A stretch of 64,000 nucleotides of DNA from Taxillus chinensis (Eukaryota > Streptophyta > Magnoliopsida > Santalales > Loranthaceae). Shown here in pieces: positions 23,198-35,799 of the stretch. The stretch covers positions 44,406,107 through 44,470,106 of the forward strand of contig CM042091.1 of assembly GCA_023512835.1 (NCBI GenBank), read 5' to 3'. Position 1 is the stretch's first letter, and each line of letters starts with the position of its first letter. Position numbers and translations under genes: made by a program. The notes under the pieces are model-generated. The model had not been told where the DNA came from. It saw nothing but the letters and a program-made list of their open reading frames with translations, and did not search any database.

Positions 23198-24579
23198 ATG
23201 ACACGATCCACTTCAGGGGAACTACTAGATTTGGATCCAGAGGTTGAGCGAAACTTGAGGACTCGTCTTCGACACACTCAAGTCAAGGAAGAAAGCCCCT
23301 CACCAACAATGGCAGGGCCAAACGGAGAGTACAATCGCACCATCCGAGAGTTGGCAGCACCAGACATCAACTATCAACCGACGTGTATTGCCTACCCAAG
23401 CATTGGAGACCGACTTCGAGCTCGGATCTGGTCTTATACATCTTCTTCCCAAGTTCCATGGGCTATCCTGGAGAAGACCCACACAAGCATCTTAAAGAGT
23501 TCAATGTTGTCTGTTCAACCATGAAGCCCCGCAATGTCCCGGAAGATCGGATCAAGTTGAGAGCTTTCCCATTCTCACTTGATGGAGCCGCAAAAGACGG
23601 TTGTATTACTTGCAACCAGGAAGATGTCACATGTTGGAACGAGTTGAAGAAATTGTTCTTGAATCGATTCTTCCCAAGATCGAGGACCACGGCGATCCGG
23701 AAGGAGATCTCAGGCATCAAACAGGGACATAGCGAGACGATGTACGAGTATTGGGAGCGCTTCAAGAAGTTGGTTGCTAGTTGTCCACATCACCAAATTA
23801 GCGACCAACTCCTCATCCAAGACTTCTACGAGGGTCTTACATCTATGGAGAGGAGCATGGTGGATGCAGTGCGGGAGGAGCCCTCGTTGATAAAACACCG
23901 GTGGATGCAAGAGCTCTCATTGACAAAATGGCACAGAATACGCAGCAATTTGGAGATCGAGCATTGCCTACACAACGAGGAGTCCACCATGTGAGCCCCA
24001 ACACACAGCCCTAGTCTTGAGGCGCACAAGCTTGATGAGATCTCTACTATGATAAGGCGAGATGGCCTTAGCCTTACCAGCCCTCGCTAGTCCTGCAAAA
24101 GTTTGTGGAATCTGCACCGCCACCGATCACCCTACCGATGCATGTCCACAACTCCAGGAAAAGAAGAGTGCAATGGCATCTTTCCAGGTCGCCCATATGA
24201 GCAGCAGCAGCGGCGTCCCCCCTCGGCAGAAATATGATCCATTCTCACAGACATATAATCCAGGGTGGAGAGATCATCCCAATCTTCGCTATGGGACAGG
24301 GCAACCTCGGAGGCCTCCATATCCTCGAATTTTCAGAAGAGGCCTGAGGGGCCAACATCGAATGGTCAACGGCAAGCCTATCCTCAACAAAAGGCAGAAC
24401 TAGATAACTTTAATCTCCTTCAGCAGATTGTGCTCAACCAACAAAATGAGTTGAAGGAACTCAAGATGCAAATAAGTCAGATGGCCACTGCTGTACATGA
24501 GATCACTAGTCATCAGCAGAACACACTTCCCTCTCGACTACTCCCAATCCTAAGGGGAATGTCGGTTCTATCACTTTGA
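23198..24579 (+). pseudogene. Athila gag (frameshifted)
   Basis: It opens with MTRSTSGELLDLDPEVE, a typical Athila gag start. A retrotransposon gag core follows in another frame (23440-23990: GEDPHKHLKEF, then FPFSLDGAAKD and ETMYEYWERFKKL). A CX2CX4HX4C zinc knuckle (CGICTATDHPTDAC) is at about 24104-24145. A C-terminal helix lies in a third frame near 24400-24530 (LKELKMQISQMATAV). At least three indels separate these blocks. The product would be the capsid/nucleocapsid precursor. Confidence 0.85.
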
Positions 24580-25440
24580 GGAGTGGCAAGCAACCTGGAG
24601 ATCCACAGGTTCCATCTACTCCACCAGGATTTGCACCACTAACCAAGGGGCCACCCCCTACCTCAACCACTGAGGAACCAGAGATCAAGGAAAAAGAGCT
24701 GAAGAAGGAGAAGGAGACCACCTCTCGACCTCTTCCATTCCCATATAAGGCTATTCAAAACAAGAAGATGACAGATGAGGCAATTCAGGAGGAGGTTCTG
24801 GATATATTTAAAAGGGTGGAGATCAACATTCCACTCTTGGAGGCCATCAAGCAAATTCCTCGATTTGCTAAATTCTTGAAGGAACTATGTATCAACAGAA
24901 GAAGAAGCCTAAAGGGAGTTGAAAGGGTCAACCTTGGGAGAATAGTCTCAGCACTCATCACACATTCTCCTCCCATGCCTCCGAAGTGTGAAGACCCTGA
25001 CACCTTCACTATTCCATGTACCATTGGGACACTTCACTTTTCTCGATGCTTTGTGTGACTTGGGCGCCTCTATCAATGTCATGCCATATTCTGTCTACTC
25101 CTCTCTTCACATTGGGGAGCTTAAGCCAACACGGGTGGTAGTCCAATTGGCTAATAGATCCACGATTGGACCAATAGGCGTTCTTGAGGATGTTCTAGTT
25201 AGAGTGAGAGATGCCATCTTTCCCGCTGATTTCTATGTTCTCAACATGGAGGAGGACTTGGCGAACTCACATGCCCCTATCATTCTTGGCAGGCCATTCC
25301 TCAAAACCGCCAAGACCATCATTGATGTTTACCAAGGTACGCTTTCTATGGAGTTTGGTGATGAAATTATTAAATTTAACATTTTAGACTCCATGAAGCA
25401 TCCTTTTGAGCATAGTGTCTTATTCCTCTCACACACCTGA
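24576..25440 (+). pseudogene. Athila aspartic protease region (frameshifted)
   Basis: 24576-25058 is a charged linker (PPGFAPLTKGPPP, EIKEKELKKEKE) followed by the pre-protease block (LEAIKQIPRFAKFLKELC). The frame changes near 25000 into the protease: active-site DLGAS at about 25057-25071 in ALCDLGASINVMP, with the flap/C-terminal PIILGRPFLKTAKTIIDV. It would process Gag-Pol. Confidence 0.85.
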
Positions 25441-26750
25441 ACCACCATATGAGATTGATTATGACCTTGATTTCGGTGATGTGAATGATTTTGATGATGA
25501 GGTGGATAATGTTAATGGATTGAATGCTTTGTTTTTTGATGATGTTGCACATGTTCACTCTATTTCTTCTTGTGCACAAATTTCTACACCTAGCATGCTT
25601 CCTTCCATACAACACCCACCTACACTTGAGTTGAAACCTTTGCCTAATAATTTGAAATATGCATATTTGATGAATGGAGATAGATTGCCTGTTATCATTG
25701 CTAGTAATCTCCTACCAGACCAAGAGACCCAACTGCTGGCTCTCTTGAGGGACAATATTAAGGCAATAGGTTGGACATTAGCCGATATTCCTGGACTTAG
25801 CCCATCCACTTGCATGCATAGGATTTTCTTAGAAGATGGTGCTAAACCAGGTGAGGCAGCCCCAAAGGAGGCTAAACCCCACTTTGCTAGAAGTTGTTAA
25901 GAAAGAGGTAGAAAAATTATTTGCAACTGGCATTATTTATCCTATCTCTGATTCTCAGTGGGTTAGTCCTGTCCAAGTGGTACCCAAAAAGACTGGGTTC
26001 ACTGTGGTGAAAAATGAGAGGGATGAATTGGTTCCTATGCGAGTCCAGAATTAGGCAAGAGTATGCATTGATTATAGGAGACTTAACGGTGTCACTCGCA
26101 AGGACCACTTCCCACTTCCCTTCATTGACCAAATGTTAGAAAAGACGCAGGTAAGACACATTATTGCTTCTTGGATGGTTTTTCTGGTTATTTTCAGGTT
26201 CCCATTGCTCCAGGAGGACCAAGAGAAGACTACATTCACTTGCCCATTTGGTACTTTTGCATATAGAAGGATGCCATTCGGTCTTTGTAATGCTCCTGGT
26301 ACTTTCCAAAGATGCATGATGAGTATATTTTCTGATTTTCTTGAGAATTGCATGGAAGTATTTATGGATGATTTTACTATTTATGGCTCCTCATTTGATG
26401 AATGTCTCTCTAGCCTAGGTAATGTTTTGCGTCGTTGCATTGATAAAAACCTTGTGCTTAATTTTGAAAAATGTCATTTTATGGTTGAAAAAGGCATAGT
26501 TCTAGGACATGTAATTTCCAAGCATGGTATAGAGGTAGATAAATCCAAAATTGATCTTATTACATCTTTACCCTATCCTACTTGTGTTCGAGATGTTCGT
26601 TCTTTTCTAGGACATGCAGGTTTTTACAGGCGCTTCATCGGGGACTTAAGCAAGATTGCGCACCCATTGTCGCAATTGTTGCAAAAAGAGAAATCTTTTG
26701 TTTTTGATGATTCTTGCAGGTTAGCTTTTGATGAGTTGAAGAAGCGGTGA
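25441..26750 (+). pseudogene. Athila reverse transcriptase (frameshifted)
   Basis: RT blocks are present in shifting frames: VEKLFATGIIYPISDSQWVS, DYRRLNGVTRKDHFPLPF, DGFSGYFQVPIAP (a frame of its own at 26163-26213), TCPFGTFAYRRMPFGLCNAP, and the catalytic FMDDF at about 26361-26375. A thumb/connection segment follows (DVRSFLGHAGFYRRFI). A TAG at 26052-26054 and compensating indels near 26150 and 26215 break the frame. All catalytic aspartates can still be recognised. Confidence 0.85.
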
Positions 26751-28533
26751 CCACCACCCCGCCGATCATTCAACCACCAAAGTGGGACCATCCATTTGAG
26801 CTTATGTGTGATGCTTCCAATTTTGCTGTGGGAGTTGTTCTTTCACAGAGAGTGGATGGAGTTCCACATGTCGTTGCCTATGCCTCGAGGACCTTAGATG
26901 CAGCTCAGTGCCATTACACCACTACCGAGAAGGAGTTCCTTGCGATCATCTTTGCCTTAGATAAATTTCGTTCCTATCTCTTGGGATCGAAAGTTGTTGT
27001 CTTTTCCGATCATGCGGCCCTAAGGTACCTATTGAAGAAGCCAGATGCCAAGCCACGACTTATTCGATGGATGTTGCTTCTTCAAGAGTTCGACATAGAG
27101 ATCGGAGACAAGAAGGGGTCCGAAAATCTAGTTGCCGATCACATGAGCCGACTTCCCCACCTTTCGGAGGACATCACTTCCTTGGGGTTGAGAGACACCT
27201 TTCCGGATGAGCACTTATATGCGGTCTCTTCTACCCTCCCATGGTATCTTGATTTGGTGAACTACTTGGTGGCTTCTAAAATTCCTGATCATTATAGGAA
27301 GCACCAAGTAGCGAAGTTGAAGAGTGAAGCGAGGCACTATTTTTGGGACGATCCCTATCTTTGGCGGATTGGCAGTGATCAGATTATTCGACGATGTGTC
27401 CCCAGCCATGAGATCCCATCCATTTTGAAATTTCGCCACACACTTGCTTGTGGAGGACACTTTGGTTCACAGCGCACGCTAGGAAGGTATTGGACTCCTG
27501 GTATGTATTGGCCCACTTTGTTTCATGATGCTTATGAGTTTTGTAAAGCATGTGATCGTTGCCAACATACAGGTAATATATCTAGGAAACATGAGATGCC
27601 TCAACGACCTATGATATTTTGTGAACTTTTTGATGTTTGGGGTATTGATTTCATGGGTCCTTTTCCTAGTTCTTTTGGTTATTTGTATATATTGGTTGCT
27701 GTGGATTATGTGAGTAAGTGGGTGGAGGCGAAAGCCACGAGGACTGACGATTCAAAAGTTGTTGTGGATTTTGTGAAAACTAACATCTTTTGTAGGTTTG
27801 GCATTCCTAAAGCTATCATTAGCGATCAAGGGACTCACTTTTGCAACAGGCACTTTCGAGCACTACTTCAAGTATGGGGTGACACATAAAACATCGACAC
27901 CATACCATCCCCAAACCAATGGCCAAGCAGAGGTGTCCAATCGGGAGTTGAAGCAAATCTTGGAGAAGACCCGTTCAGCCCAATAGGAAGGATTGGAGCC
28001 AGCGCCTTGATGATGCACTTTGGGCCTATCGAACAGCATACAAGACTCCCATTGGCATGTCCCCATTTCGATTAGTTTATGGGAAGTCTTGCCATCTTCC
28101 TGTGGAGGTGGAGCATAGAGCATACTGGGCGGTCAAAGCTTGCAACCTGGACTTAGCCCAAGCCAGGGGAGCACAGAAACTTCAACTTCAGGAGCTTGAG
28201 GAGCTTCGTTTGGATTCTTATGATAATGCAAGGCTCTACAAGGAAAAGTCCAAGGCTGCCCATGACAAGATAATTCACAAGAGGGAATTCGAAGAAGGCG
28301 AGCGTGTTCTTCTTTATACTTCGAGACTGAAGCTTATGCCTGGTAAGCTGAGGACGAGATGGACTGGCCCCTATACCGTAGTTCGTGTCTTTCCATATGG
28401 TGCGGTGGAGATCATTCAGGAAGAATCAGGACATAACTTCACGGTCAACGGACATCGGCTCAAGCACTTCTATGGGGGTTATCCTCTACTGCGTTGGATT
28501 CTATCCAACCTGTACGACCCTGTCATTCTTTGA
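26747..28533 (+). pseudogene. Athila RNase H and integrase (frameshifted)
   Basis: RNase H starts with [17 protein letters not shown] (catalytic Asp near 26810) and runs to HMSRL. The integrase zinc domain ([18 protein letters not shown]) and core ([10 protein letters not shown] near 27646, [10 protein letters not shown] near 27818) follow in the same frame to 27889. The third catalytic residue is in [14 protein letters not shown] in a shifted frame (27890-27986). The C-terminus ([17 protein letters not shown], then [11 protein letters not shown]) is at 28057-28533. At least two frameshifts make it a pseudogene. Confidence 0.86.
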
Positions 28534-29929
28534 GCCCATCAGGTTGTTTCTTTCCTTCTCATTTATTGTTCATTGTTCATTTTTAAAATTGCATTTCATG
28601 TCCATAGCTTCTATTTTTGGATTACATTGAGGACAATGCAACATTTAAGTGTGGGGGAGGGAACACATAGTTTAGTTCAGTTAAACATTTTTTTTTTTTG
28701 TGTTTTTCTTTAGTTTTTTTTTTTTTATTTATTGCTATTATATATATATATATATATATATATTTTCTTTGTTTGTTTATTCATTTTTTTTTATTCAAAA
28801 AAAAACACCAAAAAGATTTTCTTTTGTTTTTGTATGCTTTATTTTTATTTATAGGCTGCATGTTTTTAGTCTTGAACTTGATTGACACTTGAATTTTTGG
28901 TAAATCCTTGAGCACTAATGATTAGTTCCATTTGAGTTTATTTGATTATGCAATATTTGAATAATGACTGAGAATCTTGAATAGTTAGAGTTAAGTTGTC
29001 TAGTATGGATATATATTTTGCACAACTGAAATTTTAATGCTTTAATATTTAATTAATTCATCTTGACTTATGCCTTAATTGGGATGTGCAAACATGTGAT
29101 AATCATGATTCTAGCTAATTTTGAGTTATGCTTGGACTTTAATTCCATGAGTTGTGAAATACTGTTTTATCATTACATCTTATTCATGCCAATACTTGAG
29201 CTTTTCTTGCATTTGGGTTTTATATGAGCTAAGCTTGTGAATATAAAGTGAGATATTTAAAAAAAAAGAGTGAATAATCCATCAAGGGAGAGCATAAAAT
29301 GCAACCTTGTAAGGTTATTAATTAAAAAAAAAAAGAGCATTATTGAAAAAGGTTAGCCAACTTGCGGAGTATGCTATATTACTTGGAACTTATCCTGAAG
29401 GGCTTTTAAACCTGGTACCCTAAGATCCGCCATAATCTGGGAGCTGCCGGATGGTTCCGCTACATGGGTGGTATAGATGGTTATTGTTAAGTAAGTTTGG
29501 CTGCCTATTTTTTAAAAAATGAAAGAAAAAAAAATTAAAAAAGTGATTGGCCAATCCATTGCATATATCTTGTTTAGCTCCAGTAATCTTCACCCACTTG
29601 TTTCACTCAAGTATGTGTATGAATGATGGCATGATATTTGGAGTATGGAATAACTATGGTTAACTTTTGAGTATGCTTAATTGTAGTCAGCTGATTGATA
29701 ATTGCATATTTGTGTGGCTTAATTAAGTGTCATGAAGGAGAGATGGATTAAACGAATAAAAAAGTCGATGAATTTTGAGCTCACACACTCACGTCTATAC
29801 TAGAACTCAATTCGTGATATTCAAGTTGTTCTCTTTGTATATTTGAATTTGCATGATTGGATAATCTTTGTTTGGTGCTTAAGCTTTATTTTTGTTCGAG
29901 GACGACCAAAGTTCAAGTGTGAGGGAATT
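28534..29929 (+). other. Athila 3' non-coding region with two polypurine tracts
   Basis: No env-like ORF is visible. A purine-rich GTGTGGGGGAGGGAA lies at 28650-28665 after ACAATGCAACATTTAA, a position typical of Athila elements. The terminal tract GTGTGAGGGAATT adjoins the 3' LTR at 29917-29929. T-rich runs and (TA)n occupy 28690-28810. Confidence 0.75.
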
Positions 29930-30186
29930 TGATAACTACGTAATTAGTCATTAAATTTGCATTTAATTTATGGGCTTTGATTTAATATTTTGTTGAATTA
30001 ATGCATTTTTATAATAGTTTTTCTCAATTTCAATTATTTACAGTTTTATTTATTTTTATAGATTTAATATTAATTTTGGTGGTTTTTAATGTTAAATTGA
30101 TTATTCCAATTTTGATATTATTTCTTTGGGCTTAATTGATAATTTTACTGAGTGTTATTTAAGTTAATTTTAATTTCTTAAATTTC

Positions 30187-30229
<43 letters not shown>

Positions 30230-31569
30230 TTTATATTTTATTAGTTAACAAGTGTTTTAATGCCATACACATTCGATGCATTACGTAGGTGGTGGTGTGG
30301 CAACTTAAATGGAAACAAAGTGGGCCCAATGTTTATGCATGAAGTGATATTACACGTGAAAGAAATAAGTGGTGCATGGGGCCATTGTTTTGATGATGTT
30401 AGACATGAGATTATGAAAAAAAGAAGAAGAAGAGGAAAGTAGTAATTATTTGGGGCTGGCGTGATTGAAAAGAAAGAAAAGAAATAGGAAAGTAGAGGTG
30501 ATGCCTGGCGTGGAGAAACCCATCACCCGAGCCTATTTATTTGCACAGCGTTACCATCCATCAGACATCATCTCTTCACCAGCGCTTGCGCCGCCACGCC
30601 CACCATCTCCCCAGGCCTCCATTCAACTTGCGCCAGCTATCCATCACGCGGGCACCCATCTCCAGCTTCCCCGTACATCTGCGCACGCACAGGCAGCGCG
30701 ACCCGCTTCATCCCTCGTCCACGTCAGCAACGCAGCAACCCAACGCATCATCCACCAGTGCAGCCCAGCTTTGCAACAGTTTGTCCGAACAGAAATTAAA
30801 GAAGATAGTACAGTAGGCATTGAAGATTCAGATCGAGTTCAAGATCGAGTGTTTAATTGTTTGCAGCCTATTTTTCTTAATTCTATTTTAATTCTGCTGT
30901 GTTAATTTTTCCAAACAGATTTGTGATTTTTCAACCCATGGAGGGGTAAGTATTTTGTAATCGGTTTAGCGTAGCACTTTGGATGCTTGTTTTGAATCCA
31001 TGTTTTAACATTTAATTTGGTATTTTATGTGCTATGATTTAATTCTCTATCTCTTTGATTTGTTGATTTAATATCTCGGTTGAGTGTTAATTTAACAATT
31101 CATTGTGCGTTATTATTCTATTTGAGTGGGAAGATTTGTTTCGTAGGGAACGGGCAGTCTTTCGAGAATTAATTCATAATTATTCTGGTTGGAATAAATT
31201 CATAATTTGATTGTATTCATGGTGTCTTGATGCATTTGAATTATGGGGCCATAATTTATCTAATTAATCTTTTGGGATAGTGATAAATAGCATTCAGGTG
31301 TGAAGTTAAACCGGTTACATCTTTAATTAATTGATTTTCTCAGTTATTACTTTTCTTAGTTAAAAATCTTTACTTTAATTAGTTTTCATTCAATCAAAAA
31401 TCCCCCAATTTTCCATTTATTCTTTTTCATTAGTTTTTGTTTAACAAGTAATTAAATAAGTTGAATTGAATTTTATAAGTCCTCCGGTAGAGAACGATCT
31501 AGGTTAAGCTACTAGCTATACTTAGTTTAAATTTTATTTGGAGTGCGTGTGCGACAAACGCCCTTTTCA
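29930..31569 (+). repeat. Athila 3' LTR
   Basis: It begins TGATAACTACG and ends CGCCCTTTTCA, followed by gtgac. It is near identical to 21209-22831 except for the (AT)n length (30190-30226) and small changes at 30690-30770. Confidence 0.96.
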
Positions 31570-33060
31570 GTGACATCATCAGAGACATAGATATGACCAG
31601 TCGTAGGGTCATAACACCGATATCCTTTCTGAGTGCGAGAATATCCAATGAAAACACACTTCACAGAATGGGGATCCAACTAATCACGACCAGGTCCAAG
31701 GCATTACACAAAAAAAACACAACCAAAGACACGAAGGGGAAAAGAGAAAAGAGGCACATCAGGATGAAGAATGGAGTAGGGAATGCATCCATGTAGCACA
31801 TACGAGGGAAGACGGGTAATCAAATAACAAGCTGTAAGAACTGCAAAACCTCACAAAGATTTAGGTAGGTGCATATGCAAAAGCAAACACAGAGCAACAT
31901 CAAGTAAAGGACAATTCTTCCGTTCAGTGACTCCACTTTGTTGAGGAGTTAGGAACAAGAAGTTTGATGCACAATACCAGAGGAGATAAGAAAAGGTTAA
32001 AACCCAGAAGAGGTACTTAGATATTCCTTGGCATTATCAGATCGCAAGTACTTGATAGAGACCTGAAACTGATTTTGAATTTCATAATAGAATTGCCAAA
32101 AACAATAGAAAACTTCAGTTTGATTTTTCATTAAAAATAAAAAAGTCATGTGAGAATAACCATCCACAAATGTGATACAATACTTAAAACTGGAAGAAGT
32201 TGAGACAGGAAAGGGACCCTATACATCAGAGTGGACTAACTCAAAAGGTTTACTCACCCGATTTATTTGACAGGAAGGAAAGGAGACACGATGGTGTTTA
32301 CCTAACTCAAAAGTTGCACACAAAAAAGACCCAACAAAAGTAGTAGAGGGCGACATAAATCGAAGTTTACTGAGAGAAGGATGTCCTGAGCGACAGTGTA
32401 ACCGGAAGTGACAAGAAGAATGATGGGCAACCATAGTGGCAGTAGAATGAATAGTGCGATCGAAGTAATAAAGACCATTAACTTCAGTTCCCCCACCAAT
32501 CGTCCGTCTAGTCTTCAGATCCTGAAAAATACAACCAAATGTTGAAAAGGTTATAGAACAATTGAGAGCCTTAGTTAAGGAGGTAGCGAATAATAAGTTA
32601 TATGGTGAGTTAGGTAAATGTAAAATAGTTGGAAGGGACAAAGATGGGCATAAGCGAGTAGTCCATGTTCCAGTGATAGAGGTTTGAAAACCATCAACAA
32701 AGATAACTGGATACGATGATGTGGGAGTCATAGATTGAAAAGAGGATAAGAGTTTAGAATTACCAGTCATGTGATGAGTGGCTCTAGAGTTTATGACCTA
32801 GGCATTAGGCTTGGAAGTAAGTAAACAAGAAGGACTACTTGATGGTTGACATGCCAATGTAGCAATATATGCTGAAGATATTTCTACCCGGGCAGAACCA
32901 ACCAAGAACTCATAATCAGTGCGGGATAAAGTAACTGGTCCAAGGGAATTAGCAATGCTAGCACATACTGTATATGCCATCATAATGTAATGCAGACAAA
33001 ATAGGCCAACGTACACCTCCACATACACAGGACAAAGGCAGGACAAATATATAGTGTACA
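31570..33060 (-). pseudogene. Copia protease and integrase remnant
   Basis: In sense the order is: protease (HHMTGNSKLL at about 32740-32790), pre-integrase zinc segment (HCRSGHPSLSKLRF), integrase with ELVHSDV near 32219, ERKN near 31900, and the C-terminal LDPHSVKCVFIGYS block at 31600-31690. The protease active site that should be D-S-G-A reads N-S-R-A (about 32780-32795), two G-to-A changes that remove the catalytic Asp. A nearby TAG also breaks the frame. The 32798-33046 segment continues upstream without recognisable gag motifs. Confidence 0.8.
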
Positions 33061-33066
33061 GTAATT

Positions 33067-34387
33067 GATAACGATAATTCTACCGCTTAACCGCAAAGCA
33101 ACGACATCACTATAATGTAGTCAATGATTGCAGGTCGATCCCACAAGGACAAGGGTTAAGAATCCCTAAAATTCTCACGCGCTAATTATCTAGGCAATTG
33201 ATTTAAAATTTGATGAATTAATTATTAAATAAAAGAAAGTAAATTAATTAAATTAAAATTTAGAAAATATCTTTTTTAAATGGAGAAAATTCAATGGAAC
33301 AAATGCATAGGGTTCATGGTTTCACCAACTCCTAATTTCCTATTTTTGCATTGAAAATAATTAAATCAATTCTCTCTTTTATCTTTAGGGTGCTTTATCC
33401 ATTTGCAATCGTCAACTACTTTCGTAAGAATAACGACATATTTGAATCCAACAATGCCCTACTTTTGTGGTACATTGTGATAAAATCAAACCCATTAAAA
33501 TTATGTGATAATCAAATTTCCCATTAGGATGGTGGTCTACTTTCGTGACACACAAAGCCCAATTCTCTTTCTAGGGTTCTAACAATCAACCTTCACCTTT
33601 CGATCCTTCAATTGATTATTTAAGATATGCAATTTGTCATTTAAATGAATCACACGAATATTTTTATGCTAGAAAGAGATAAAGAACTTAGAGAGAAATA
33701 ATTTCCTATTATAATATCATGCAAGAATATTCAATTGGGATTGGGCTACGACAAGAAGATTAGCCACACATGGCTGAGAATTTCATTACAAATAGAAAAG
33801 AAAATGCCTTACAAATTTGGGAACAATGGAGATCAAACCCGGTCGTCACACGCGAATTTGCCAATGCCCTTCCTTTAATCTTCAAGAAATGACCCTCTTT
33901 TCAATTTTCTCTTTTTATTCCACCTTCCTCTCTCTCCAATCCTTTCAGATCGTATTTTCTAAGTTTTCTGTATGCTTTTTCACGAAATACCATGGTCCTT
34001 TTAATGTCAAAGGCGTTGCCGGAAATGGTCGATTAATAACACAAAATAAATAAGAAACTATCGAAGGCCACGACCACAAAATCCGTGGCCATGGCGATGA
34101 GATCCTGGATGTTTATGAAGGTCAGCGGCCATTAATTATACAACCATGGCGAGATCTTCAATGTGAACAGTGAATGACGCCTATCATGGACATGTTTTAG
34201 GTGGTCATCGCCTGTGCAAAGCGCTTTTTAGCTGTGTAACACTATCTGATGCCAATTTTGCCCTTTTTCATCTCTGTTTGGCCCAAAAATGCTGAAAACC
34301 TATAAAAACACACCAAACACACAAAAAGGAAGCAAAATAACATATTTTCCTACAACTTATATCTATTTATAACAAAATTTGCTATCA
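33067..34387. repeat. Unidentified repeat with TGATA...TATCA ends
   Basis: It begins TGATAACGATAATTC and ends near TTTGCTATCA. The segment gcaggtcgatcccacaagga (33130-33150) is a sequence I associate with gypsy-class repeats in plants. No coding region or clear target duplication is seen. It could be a diverged solo LTR, but this is uncertain. Confidence 0.4.
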
Positions 34388-34406
34388 AAAATGGGTAAAA
34401 TAGGGG

Positions 34407-34409
<3 letters not shown>

Positions 34410-34442
<33 letters not shown>
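34410..34442. repeat. (TA)n microsatellite
   Basis: About 16 uninterrupted TA units. Confidence 0.95.
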
Positions 34443-34448
<6 letters not shown>

Positions 34449-35795
34449 TCTCATTAGTAATCACTAGTTCAATCACCAAACAGACACCAATTTAATCAAA
34501 TTCATATCAGTAGTAGTCTCACATCATCAACCAATCAATCAATCATAGTGCACATTCGATCAAATTTATAGAAATGTACACGGATATACTCAGTCATATA
34601 AAGTGAGTCGCATATGTGGCATGTAAATATATGGATCGTAGTACCTTCCGTTCACGGTGGCCTGTCATAGAGAAACAGAAATGGCTATTGTATCAACAAG
34701 AACATGATTATGTTGCCGCAGGGTCACCGTTGGATCTGTGTTCGTTGTCTGGTCATGCGTTAGAGTTGCATCGCGGGACGAGTTGCGTCGTGTCTGTGAG
34801 ACGCGCGTATGTCGGTGAGAGAGGAGACACAGAGAGATGCATCATTGCAAATCTATTGTGAGGTTTGCCATCGCGAGGTCGCAAGGGTCGCGAGGTCATG
34901 AGGTTGCAGGGTTGCGAGGCCGCAGGGTCCGTCATCGCAGGATCGCAAAGTGATGCATTGTCATAGTCATGAGGTAGCCGTCGTCGTTGCTGGTCGACCA
35001 AACCCCCAACACTTGTTAGAATTTCACGTGGTCAACCAAACATGGATAATTAAACCCTTATTCTTTAAGTCGACCACTCTGATCGATTAAAACACCATAA
35101 CCCTCTGGCACTAGTCAATTAAAATGGTTGACCAAACCAAACTGATCAGTCGACCAAGTCCTTCGGTCGACCATCTACATAGCCCAATCAACCTCGTCAA
35201 TTGTAACTCTCCCAGACGATGATTTTCATTAAGAACACCCCTAAAACTCTATATTTTGAACAAATCTACCCAAGGGTCTCCCAAACCTCCTAGCCATATT
35301 AAACAATGAAGTAACTAACAATCAAAGTATCATATTTTTCCTAAAATCCTTGGTCACCTATTTTGCTCAATTTACATATATGTGGTAAAGAATATCTCTC
35401 AAATCACAAATTTATAGCTTTAACCCTAGAAATTGATAACATAAGGACAATGATAGCTTGAAAGTTCGAATCCCTACCTCGATTTCAGTTGATTTGAGCT
35501 CGGAGTGCCAATTTCCTTCTTCCCTTTTGCTTCCTCTCTCTTTCTCTTTCTTTCTCCTCTCGAATGTGAATGTCAAATTAGGGGTTAGGGTTCCTCTTCC
35601 TCCTTATATATTTTCTGCATTTTATTCCTTAAATATCAAAAACACACTCCTGAGGCTCTGACTTCAAACCAAGCCCAATTATTGTGAAAACACTCTGTTT
35701 GATAAGTGTATCACCATTCAGATATTTTCAACATCAAATGATGACTCATATACAAGGTCACTTGACAATATCATAAAAATCCCAAAATTAGAGTA
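34443..35795 (-). repeat. Minus-strand Tekay-like LTR fragment
   Basis: It contains a gtcgacc-rich block (35020-35180), ctcgatttcagttgatttgag (about 35477), a CT-rich stretch (35520-35560) and a block like 870-930 (gaggctctgacttcaaacc, cactctgtttgataag, about 35650-35705). 34860-34960 is a short gcgaggtcgca/aggttgcaggg repeat. It gives way to pararetrovirus sequence near 35800. Confidence 0.6.
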
Positions 35796-35799
35796 CACC

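Larger units (their letters stand above)
21209..31569 (+). mobile_element. Athila-type Ty3/gypsy retrotransposon, recent insertion
   Basis: Length is 10,361 bp with LTRs of 1623 and 1640 bp that differ at only about a dozen sites, mostly indels. Perfect gtgac target duplications flank it. The primer site is complementary to tRNA-Asp, as is typical of Athila. Gag, protease, RT, RNase H and integrase follow in order, and no chromodomain is present. A 1.4-kb non-coding region follows pol where Athila elements can carry an env-like ORF; none is seen. Coding frames carry ten or more shifts although the LTRs are nearly identical. Confidence 0.95.
19739..33066 (-). mobile_element. Decayed Ty1/copia element interrupted by Athila
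   Basis: The order, leftward in sense, is protease and integrase (33060-31570), interrupting Athila element, integrase end/RT/RNase H (21203-19809), 3' LTR (19843-19739). The codon run crosses the Athila insertion cleanly: YVSDDVT ends at 31570 and FHEDESYY continues at 21203. No right LTR, tRNA site or gag zinc knuckle is visible, so the 5' part is truncated near 33066. Protease-integrase-RT order is diagnostic of copia. Confidence 0.82.

Noticed and set aside
22805..23247. Phe-rich membrane-like open frames before Athila gag
   Set aside because: These are translations of T-rich leader tracts and are interrupted differently in each frame.
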